Assembly: GCA_002343505.1 (NCBI GenBank)
Contig: DDQZ01000094.1
Location: 46,854 to 110,853, forward strand
Reading direction: 5' to 3'
Origin: Verrucomicrobiaceae bacterium UBA2429
GTDB taxonomy: Bacteria > Verrucomicrobiota > Verrucomicrobiia > Verrucomicrobiales > Verrucomicrobiaceae
Length of the DNA: 64,000 nucleotides
The position numbers and the translations under genes are program-made. Under the pieces are notes generated by a model. It was not told the DNA's origin and did not search any database. It worked only from the letters and a program-made list of their open reading frames with translations. This document shows, in pieces, positions 57,619 through 64,000 of this stretch (position 1 is the first letter of the stretch; every line of letters starts with the position of its first letter).

Positions 57619-60501
57619 ATGATGAGTGGTGAAGCCCCATTTCATGAACCACTGCCAGATGCTTCTCACGAGGCTGGCCGGGAGTTGCTGTCGAATGCGC
57701 CGGATGACATCGAATGGCAGGCCATGCTTCACAAACTGGTCTGCTACCGTATTCAGCATGGGCACTGCCATGTTCCCAGGCACGACCGCAGACATCCCAA
57801 GCTGGCGTTATGGCTTGAGAAACAGATGGCGCTTTTTCAGAAGGGCAGGCTTTCGCAAGATCGGCAGCGGGAGCTGGGGGCGCTCGGCGTGGAGTTGGAT
57901 GCCATAGATGACAAACCCGACCGCGAAAACCACAATGAAGGCCGCTGGGAGGCAAGATTCACCGAGCTCGTGGCTTTTAAGAAAGAGCACGGGCATCTGC
58001 GGATCACGCTGAAGAACCAATTATCTCCCGGGCTCATGCACTGGCGGGACAATCAACGCATTCGCTTTCGCAGCGGTGCGATGCCGCCTGCGCAGAGGGT
58101 GAAGCTCGAAGCGCTCGGCTTTGAGTGGGAGAACCCTGCACGGCTGAGCCCCTCCATGGAAGAGCACAACGTGGCGCTGTGGGAGAGCATGTTCACCAGG
58201 CTCCTGGCGTTTCGCGAGGCACACGGCCATTGTCAGGTGCCGCACAGCAAGACCGGGGACCAGATGCTGGGGAAGTGGGTGCAGCGGCAGCGCTATCACC
58301 AGCGGAAGAACTCGCTGCTGCCGGAGCGTCGGCTGCGGCTGGAGGAGATCGGCTTCGTGTGGCATTCGGACAAACTGCACTTCGCTGATGGATGGGAAGC
58401 GCGTTTCGCGGAGATGGTGGCCTTCAAAGAAAAGCACGGACACCTTCGAATCACCAAAACCAATGAGCCCTCGGCCGGACTGTCTCACTGGCGCGACAAT
58501 CAACGCATCCGCCTCCGCAACGGGAGCATGAAACCTGAGCAAAAGGCGAAGCTCGACGCACTCGGCTTTGAATGGGAACCGCCCGGCTGGCATACAGATG
58601 TCCTGCTACAGATCCAGGAAGCCCAGTGGCAGAGCAAGTATGAGCAACTGGCCGCGTTCAAAGAGGCGCACGGGCACTCTCGTGTGCCGAAAAACTGGAA
58701 AGAGAATCCTGCGCTGGGGCAGTGGCTGCAAAAGCAGCGAAGCAAGTTCCGCAAGGGATCAGGTGCGGAAGGTTTGCTGCCGGAGCGGCAGGAGAAACTG
58801 GACGCGCTCGGTGTGGAATGGCTCGAGACGCCGCCTTCACCGCCACACCGTCAAGGATTTGCTGCTTCACCTGCCGACCCCAAAGCAAAGTGGGAGAGCC
58901 GCTATGCCCGACTGGTTGAATTTCATCGGCTCAACGGCCATTCGAATGTTCCAGGGCATCCAGACCGACTCCTGCGCAAATGGGTGCTGGAGCAGCGGAA
59001 GAAATACGGCGAGGGAAATCTGGAACCAGACCAGATCACCCGCTTGGAGGCGCTCGGCTTCTTATGGGTGACACCGAATCCGCGTCCGGCTGTTCCGCCA
59101 GTGCAGAGGGAAAGGGGACCGAGCATCTGGGACCAGCGTTTCGCCGAGTTGCAGACTTTTGTGGCCGAGCATGGGCATTTCCGCGTGCCGAAGAGCCTAC
59201 AGGCATACAAAACGCTACGCGGCTGGGTCGTGGCGCAGAGGGTGTATCGGCGCTGTGGCAGCCTCTCGTCCGCGCGCCAGGAGAAACTGGATGCTGTGGG
59301 ATTTCCATGGGAGCCTGGGCGGGACCAGAGCGGACGGCAGAGACAGCCCTCCCAGAGCTGGGATAAGCACCTTCGGGAACTCATCGCCTTCAAAGAACGG
59401 ACAGGCCACACGCGTGTGCTGCATCACAGGGGACCCGACAAAAAGTTGGGCGGCTGGCTGGTGCGCCAGCGTGCGCTGCATCGCCAGGGACGCCTGCCAC
59501 CAGATCGCGTGCGGCAGTTGGATGAGCTCGGTGTGGAATGGAATCCTTCCGGCGGCAGAGGGCCAGGGAACCGTGCAAGTGGTGGTAGCAGCCGCACCTC
59601 AGACCAGCGCATGGCAGAGCTGCGTGAGTTTCATGCCCGGCACGGCCACGCCAATGTGCCCACCAAGTATCCGCCCAATCCATTGCTGGGCAACTGGGTC
59701 TCGAACACCCGCATCAGCTACAGAAAGGGGCAGCTCAGCTCGAACCGCATCCAGGAGCTGGAAGAACTGGGATTCCGCTGGAGGGGGGAAAGAAACAACG
59801 CCCCCATACTGACCATCACCTGGGAGGAAAATTTTGCGATGTTGCTGGAGTTTCATCGAGTTCATGGTCACGCCAATGTGCGCTCCACGGACGCAGACCA
59901 CCACGCTCTTGCCACCTGGGTCAATTCCCAGAGGATGAAGCACCGCCGGGGAACGCTCCAGGCAGACAGAGCGCAGAAGCTCGAATCCATCGGCCTCAAG
60001 TGGGGGAAGGCAGAGTATCAGGCTGGTTTGTTGCGATCCTGGGACCAGCGTTTTGACGAACTCGTGGCCTTCCGTCGGCAGCACGGGCATCCACATGTTT
60101 CGAAGGCAGACAAAAGCCATCGTAGTCTCGACATCTGGGCAAAAACTCAGCGGATGTATTACCATCAGGGCAAACTCAGCGCGGACCAGATCCAGCGGCT
60201 TGAGTCCATCAGTTTCAGTTGGAATGGCAAAGAAGGCTTTTGGCTGCGGCAGTTCAGACGCTGGGAAGCCGCCACACAGCGCCGCCGCACACGTCACCTC
60301 ACTGCCATCGGCGATGCAGACGATGATCTGGCAAAATGGGAGCAAACGCAGCGCAATCTCCACCGCTTGGGTAAGCTCAGTGAGGAGAAGGCAAAGCTCC
60401 TGACGCGTGCCGGACTGATCTTTGATCCGCCACCAGCACCTAAATTGAAGTCTCCTGAACCACGCCACCCACGCCGTGGGCGAACAGCGACACCTGCATG
60501 A
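57619..60501 (+). CDS. Protein made of 12 tandem helicase-associated (HA) repeats, no helicase domain
   Basis: A 960-residue protein that consists almost only of HA repeats of about 65-80 residues. Each has the form W-x-x-x-(F/Y)-x-x-L-x-x-F-x-x-x-x-G-H-x-x-V/I-P, a short loop, L-x-x-W-x-x-x-Q-R, then G-x-L-x-x-x-R-x-x-x-L-x-x-L-G-(F/V)-x-W. I count 12, starting near residues 32, 108, 180, 253, 330, 415, 490, 570, 650, 730, 810 and 880. The last is degenerate. HA domains are three-helix modules found after superfamily 2 helicase domains, where they may bind nucleic acid. Here the helicase is absent. The TGA overlaps the ATG of the regulator in ATGA. The gene lies between the broken and intact copies of that regulator. 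ATG 57619 is chosen; 57622 is equally possible. Confidence 0.85.
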   Translation: MMSGEAPFHEPLPDASHEAGRELLSNAPDDIEWQAMLHKLVCYRIQHGHCHVPRHDRRHPKLALWLEKQMALFQKGRLSQDRQRELGALGVELDAIDDKPDRENHNEGRWEARFTELVAFKKEHGHLRITLKNQLSPGLMHWRDNQRIRFRSGAMPPAQRVKLEALGFEWENPARLSPSMEEHNVALWESMFTRLLAFREAHGHCQVPHSKTGDQMLGKWVQRQRYHQRKNSLLPERRLRLEEIGFVWHSDKLHFADGWEARFAEMVAFKEKHGHLRITKTNEPSAGLSHWRDNQRIRLRNGSMKPEQKAKLDALGFEWEPPGWHTDVLLQIQEAQWQSKYEQLAAFKEAHGHSRVPKNWKENPALGQWLQKQRSKFRKGSGAEGLLPERQEKLDALGVEWLETPPSPPHRQGFAASPADPKAKWESRYARLVEFHRLNGHSNVPGHPDRLLRKWVLEQRKKYGEGNLEPDQITRLEALGFLWVTPNPRPAVPPVQRERGPSIWDQRFAELQTFVAEHGHFRVPKSLQAYKTLRGWVVAQRVYRRCGSLSSARQEKLDAVGFPWEPGRDQSGRQRQPSQSWDKHLRELIAFKERTGHTRVLHHRGPDKKLGGWLVRQRALHRQGRLPPDRVRQLDELGVEWNPSGGRGPGNRASGGSSRTSDQRMAELREFHARHGHANVPTKYPPNPLLGNWVSNTRISYRKGQLSSNRIQELEELGFRWRGERNNAPILTITWEENFAMLLEFHRVHGHANVRSTDADHHALATWVNSQRMKHRRGTLQADRAQKLESIGLKWGKAEYQAGLLRSWDQRFDELVAFRRQHGHPHVSKADKSHRSLDIWAKTQRMYYHQGKLSADQIQRLESISFSWNGKEGFWLRQFRRWEAATQRRRTRHLTAIGDADDDLAKWEQTQRNLHRLGKLSEEKAKLLTRAGLIFDPPPAPKLKSPEPRHPRRGRTATPA

Positions 60502-61571
60502 GCACTCCGAGCTTCCTCACCCTCGCCGACCAGGTCACCGAGCATCTCCGCAGCGAAATCCTGCGCGGACGCTGGAGCGGTGCGCTGCCTGGAAAGCACC
60601 AGCTCGCCGCCGAGCTCGGCGTGAACAACAAAACCGTCGAGGGCGCCCTGCGGCAGCTCGAAAAGACCGGCCTGCTCCTGGCGCAGGGCGCGGGGCGCAA
60701 GCGTCTCATCAACACGCGCCGTCGAAGCACCACGCGGGCGTTGCGCATCGCGCTGCTGCTCAACGATCATGTCATTGATGAGAAAACCAAGCTGCTTCAG
60801 GAGGTCTGGCACGCTCTCGAAACCGCCGGACACACGATCATCAAAGCGCCAAAGTCTCTCGCAACGCTGCAATTCGATCCCAAGCGCGTCGCCGCCATGG
60901 TGCGCAAAAACGAGGCGGATGCATGGCTCATCTTCGCCGGTTCGCGCGGCGTGCTGGAATGGTTCGCCAGCCAGTCGGTGCCCGCTTTTGCCGTGTTCGG
61001 CAACCGGGCTGGCGTCAGAATTCCGTCGGTGTCGCCGGACAAGCCCCCTGTCGTCGCCGAGGCCACCCGCCATCTGATCGGGCTCGGCCATCGACGCATC
61101 GTTTTGCTCGCCAGACGCGCCGTGCGCCTCCCGCAGCCCACCGCCGGAATCGCATCCTACCTTGAAACACTGCGTGAGCACGGCTTCCACGCCGGAGAAT
61201 TCAACCTGCCCGACTGGGAGGAAACCAATGCCGGTTTCCACGAGTGCCTGCGCTCCCTTTTCAAAGCCACCCCGCCCACCGCGCTCATCGTGGATGAGGT
61301 CACTTACTTCGTCGCCACCATGCAGTTTCTCCTGCGCCACGGACTGAAAGTGCCTGGAGACGTTTCCCTCATTTCCACCGACGACGATGTGGCCCTGTCA
61401 CACTGCGATCCACCCGCCGCCTGCATGCGCTGGGACATGCGCCCCGTGATCCGTCGCATCGTGAACTGGGCCGACAACGTCAGCCGCGGCAAAGCCGACC
61501 TTATCCAAACCCTCACCCCAGCCGAATTCGTGCCCGGAGGCACCATCGCACGCTGCAAAGCGACCATCTGA
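60498..61571 (+). CDS. GntR-HTH / LacI-type sugar-responsive transcription regulator
   Basis: A 357-residue protein. Residues 1-75 are a GntR-type winged helix (LADQVTEHLRSEILRGRWSG, then LPGKHQLAAELGVNNKTVEG and ALRQLEKTGLL). Residues 80-350 are a periplasmic-binding-protein-like effector domain of the LacI/PurR kind, with ATRHLIGLGHRRIVLLARR, ALIVDEVTYFVATMQFLLRH and DVSLISTDDDVALSHC. This combination is common in Verrucomicrobiota and usually responds to sugars. It is coupled to the HA-repeat gene by ATGA, and convergent with the S9 peptidase gene. The target genes are unknown; nearby secreted enzymes are candidates. Confidence 0.85.
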   Translation: MSTPSFLTLADQVTEHLRSEILRGRWSGALPGKHQLAAELGVNNKTVEGALRQLEKTGLLLAQGAGRKRLINTRRRSTTRALRIALLLNDHVIDEKTKLLQEVWHALETAGHTIIKAPKSLATLQFDPKRVAAMVRKNEADAWLIFAGSRGVLEWFASQSVPAFAVFGNRAGVRIPSVSPDKPPVVAEATRHLIGLGHRRIVLLARRAVRLPQPTAGIASYLETLREHGFHAGEFNLPDWEETNAGFHECLRSLFKATPPTALIVDEVTYFVATMQFLLRHGLKVPGDVSLISTDDDVALSHCDPPAACMRWDMRPVIRRIVNWADNVSRGKADLIQTLTPAEFVPGGTIARCKATI

Positions 61572-61583
61572 ACGCGCGATGTC

Positions 61584-63788
61584 TCACGGGGAAAGATGCC
61601 GCACGAGGAACTCCATGCGCAAACGCGATCCATACGGCGTCTCCGCTGCGCCGTGGCCGCTGCCGGCGATGGGCATGAAGTCGAAGGGTTTGCCGGCCTT
61701 TTGCAGCGCGGCGACGACCTGCGTCGTGCTCGCGGGATCAACGTTGGTGTCGAGTTCGCCGACGATGAGGAGGAGTTTGCCCTGCAGCTTGTGCGCGTCC
61801 TCCCTGTTGGAGCTTTTCACATACGATTCATCCACCGGCCAGCCCATCCACTGCTCGTTCCACCAGATCTTGTCCATGCGGTTGTCGTGGCAGCCGCAGT
61901 CGGCCACGGCCACTTTGTAGAAATCGTGATGGTCGAGCAGCGCGCGCATCGCGTTCTGTCCGCCCGCGCTGCCGCCGTAGATGCCCACGCGGCTCAAATC
62001 CATCCACGGACGCGTTTTGGCCGCTTCTTTGATCCACAACTTCCGATCCGGGAAACCCGCGTCCTTGATGTTCTTCCAGCACACATCGTGGAAGGCCTTG
62101 CCGCGATGATTCGTGCCCATGCCGTCCAGTTGCACGACTATGAAGCCCAGTTCGGCGATCACATGATGCCCCATCAGCCGGCTGAACTCCTTCGGCGCGA
62201 ACGAACCATGCGGACCGGCATAGATGTTCTCGACGACGGGATAGCTCTTCGCCGGATCAAAGTTCGAGGGCTTCACGATCACGCCGTGGATGTCCGTTTT
62301 GCCGTCGCGCCCCTTTGCGACGAAGCGCTCCGGCATCGTCCAGCTCGCGGCGAGCAGCGCGGAGACCTCCGCCTTCTCCAATTCACAGACCAGGCCGCCA
62401 TCGCTGCTGCGGCGCAGCTCCATCACTGGCGGCTTGTCCGCACGCGACCAGGTGCCGATGAAAAACGCACGGTTCGGCGAGAACTCGACGCGGTGGTTGC
62501 CATCGCCTTCCGTGAGCTGCCTGAAGCCGCTGCCGTCGAAGTTCACGCGGCAGAGATGCGTGTGATAGGGGTCTTCCTTTTCCCGCAGACCGCTCGCGAG
62601 GAACCAGATCTCCTTCTTTGCCTCATCCACATGCAAAACCTCGCGCACGGGCCACGCGCCCTGGGTGATTTGATGCTTCAGCGTGCCTTTTTTGGCGTCG
62701 CAGAGGTAAAGATGGCACCAGCCGTCACGCTCGCTCATCCAGATGAGCTCGCCGCTGCCATGCAGCCAGTGACGCCAGCTTTTGCCGGAGTAGTGGATGA
62801 AGGTTTTCGAGGTCTCCTCGACAACGACACGCACGGCGCCGGTCTTCGCATTCACCGCGAGGATGCGGTAGAGCTGATGGCCGCGCTGGTTGTAGTTGAA
62901 GTAAAACTCGCTGCTGTCCGGCGCCCACACGGCATCCAGTTCGCCGCTTTCAGTGAACGGGTTCTCGTAAATGTCACGCGCCACGCGGAGCTTTGTTCCA
63001 TCGCTCTTTTCGATGACCCACTGCGGCTTCGGGAGCGGGTCGCCGGGCTTGATGTAGTCGAAGACTTTCAGCTTGGGCTGCACGCTGCCGTCCGGCGTTG
63101 ATTCGACGATGGCCACCTTTCGGCGCTCCACCTTCTCCGCCTCGGTGAAGACGACACACGAGCCATCCGGCGCACGGAAACCGCGCTCAGGCTTTTTTGA
63201 TGCTTCCGTATTGGCTTTCGAGATGCCTTTTCCATCAATGATGAAGGTCTGCGGCTGCGACGCGCCTTCCACAACGGCGAGGTGCTCGCCCGTGCGGCTG
63301 GTGATGAGCCACACATGACCTTCGAAGGTGTGCTGCTCGCGTTCCGTGCCTGCGCGGACGCCGCCGTAGCGCACGTGACCGCCCTCTTGGTTGATCCAGT
63401 AAAGCTCCACGTCCTCGCTGAGCTGGTTGATGAACTTCAGGCCCGAGGACTTGCCGGTGCGCCGCGTGCGTCGCAGCTCGATTTTCATCGTGGAGGTCTT
63501 CGCGGCCTCTTTTTCCGGCAAACCCAGCTCTTTGAGCGTCGCGGCCGTTTTGCGGCTGCCGTTTGTGGCATTGATCAACACAAACTCCGACTTCCCCGGC
63601 CCCGTCTGCACGCGATACCAGAACATTTTGCCATCTGGCAGCCAGTTCGCCTGCACGCGGTCGCGGAAGACTTTGTTTTCGGTGCGCTTGGGAAAACTGA
63701 GCGCCGCCTCAAAATCAGCGGCTTGAAGGGAGGGGATCTCGCAGAAGAGGCTGCAGAGAGCGAGGCCGGAAAGGAGAGTGCGCATCAT
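61584..63788 (-). CDS. Secreted S9 (prolyl oligopeptidase/DPP4-type) serine peptidase
   Basis: A 734-residue protein with a signal peptide ([20 protein letters not shown]). The N-terminal 480 residues form a beta-propeller (for example [56 protein letters not shown]). The C-terminal hydrolase has [13 protein letters not shown] with the Ser, [11 protein letters not shown] with the Asp and [12 protein letters not shown] with the His. It probably trims peptides outside the cytoplasm. It converges on the regulator gene with a 12-base gap. A remnant of a related gene is present at 39387. A second Met at residue 2 is an equally good start. Confidence 0.9.
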   Translation of the reverse strand: MMRTLLSGLALCSLFCEIPSLQAADFEAALSFPKRTENKVFRDRVQANWLPDGKMFWYRVQTGPGKSEFVLINATNGSRKTAATLKELGLPEKEAAKTSTMKIELRRTRRTGKSSGLKFINQLSEDVELYWINQEGGHVRYGGVRAGTEREQHTFEGHVWLITSRTGEHLAVVEGASQPQTFIIDGKGISKANTEASKKPERGFRAPDGSCVVFTEAEKVERRKVAIVESTPDGSVQPKLKVFDYIKPGDPLPKPQWVIEKSDGTKLRVARDIYENPFTESGELDAVWAPDSSEFYFNYNQRGHQLYRILAVNAKTGAVRVVVEETSKTFIHYSGKSWRHWLHGSGELIWMSERDGWCHLYLCDAKKGTLKHQITQGAWPVREVLHVDEAKKEIWFLASGLREKEDPYHTHLCRVNFDGSGFRQLTEGDGNHRVEFSPNRAFFIGTWSRADKPPVMELRRSSDGGLVCELEKAEVSALLAASWTMPERFVAKGRDGKTDIHGVIVKPSNFDPAKSYPVVENIYAGPHGSFAPKEFSRLMGHHVIAELGFIVVQLDGMGTNHRGKAFHDVCWKNIKDAGFPDRKLWIKEAAKTRPWMDLSRVGIYGGSAGGQNAMRALLDHHDFYKVAVADCGCHDNRMDKIWWNEQWMGWPVDESYVKSSNREDAHKLQGKLLLIVGELDTNVDPASTTQVVAALQKAGKPFDFMPIAGSGHGAAETPYGSRLRMEFLVRHLSP

Positions 63789-63913
63789 TCATCTCATTAA
63801 CCAGGCTCCTGTCTGGATTCTTGCCCTTCCTGAAACCTGAATGGCTTAAATCAGACAAGGCGGGTCTTGGGGAGGCTGTCCTTGGAGGAGCTTTCGATTT
63901 CAGGGGGGCATTG

Positions 63914-63955
63914 CCTCGCGCTCCAAATTTGGAGTGCGGCGGTTTCCGCCGCTTT
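63914..63955. repeat. REP-like double palindrome
   Basis: CTCCAAATTTGGAG (63921-63934) is a perfect 14-base palindrome. It is followed at once by GCGGCGGTTTCCGCCGC (63936-63952), a 7-base-stem hairpin. Two adjoining palindromes in a non-coding gap have the look of a repetitive extragenic element. The remaining 3' end of the window (63956-64000) is G-rich and shows no gene start. Confidence 0.5.
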
Positions 63956-64000
63956 GGATCGGGGGGGGGCTGCGGGTGCTGGAGGGACGTTCGTGCGGCT

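Noticed and set aside
1..64000. PRTRC-type plasmid system as the explanation for the E1/E2/JAB/Ubl genes
   Set aside because: No ParB or actin-like gene is present, and the cassette is joined to ARC/Dop/Pup/PafA-like genes, which PRTRC clusters lack.
1..64000. tRNA, rRNA, riboswitch or CRISPR array
   Set aside because: Looked for cloverleaf-type signatures, conserved RNA cores and regularly spaced repeats by eye and found none convincing.

Overview
The window looks like a chromosomal segment of a Gram-negative, high-G+C member of the Verrucomicrobiota, most likely near Prosthecobacter/Verrucomicrobium. This is an inference from gene content, with no database check. The pointers are secreted proteins with autotransporter-associated beta-strand (PATR) repeats ending in a DHDNDG-type C-terminal segment, an ECF sigma factor next to a Ser/Thr kinase, a GntR-HTH/LacI-type regulator, many secreted hydrolases (sulfatase, PhoD, GH17, PL14-like, S9 and M66 peptidases), and a pupylation-type locus.

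Layout. 0-0.6 kb: the start of a secreted protein cut by the window edge, and an IS1380-type transposase remnant. 0.9-6.8 kb: a minus-strand lipid-use operon (patatin lipase, AMP-forming acyl-CoA ligase, thiolase, FadB/FadJ-type hydratase-dehydrogenase). 7-11 kb: a phosphodiesterase, a Tat-exported DMF-ase-beta-like protein, a NADAR protein and a secreted esterase. 11.2-25.4 kb: a regulator and, divergent from it, a long plus-strand gene series whose members mostly overlap or nearly touch.

The main discovery candidate is 11.86-21.97 kb. Its first half is a compact ubiquitin-type cassette: FHA-like plus RING-like protein, E1/ThiF-like protein, E2-like protein with HPN and a candidate Cys, an unknown protein, a beta-grasp Ubl candidate, and a JAB/JAMM protease with an unusual Cys-rich insert. 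Its second half is a pupylation-type cassette: ARC/Mpa-like AAA ATPase, Dop-like enzyme, a 69-residue Pup-like protein ending in Gln, and a PafA-like ligase with a long C-terminal helical extension. The second half keeps the actinobacterial order mpa-dop-pup-(prcBA)-pafA, but prcBA is absent and the ATPase lacks a GQYL-type tail. One transcription unit therefore seems to carry two chemically different protein-tagging systems, with no proteasome core in the window. Two unknown genes follow, then a DUF4922-type nucleotidyltransferase and a GHMP-kinase-like protein whose motif order looks circularly permuted.

25.4-31.5 kb: a minus-strand trio of a sigma-factor-like protein, a small acidic protein and a 1562-residue WD40 protein with a possible Lon-type domain. 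31.6-39.3 kb: GH17 glucanase, a PLP decarboxylase with an acyl carrier protein, a GNAT protein, a NYN/OST-HTH protein and NfeD. 39.4-44 kb: an S9 peptidase remnant, a PATR protein and PhoD. 44.2-52.8 kb: a sigma-factor remnant, then ECF sigma factor, Ser/Thr kinase and secreted partner, a PL14-like lyase, a VOC protein, a decayed esterase, a frameshifted small gene and a sulfatase. 52.8-57.4 kb: a giant secreted M66 metallopeptidase/PATR protein split by one in-frame TAG. 57.4-63.8 kb: a truncated regulator copy, a protein made of 12 helicase-associated repeats, the intact paralogous regulator and an S9 peptidase. Imperfect palindromes recur between the genes of the last 22 kb. I saw no tRNA, rRNA or CRISPR array.
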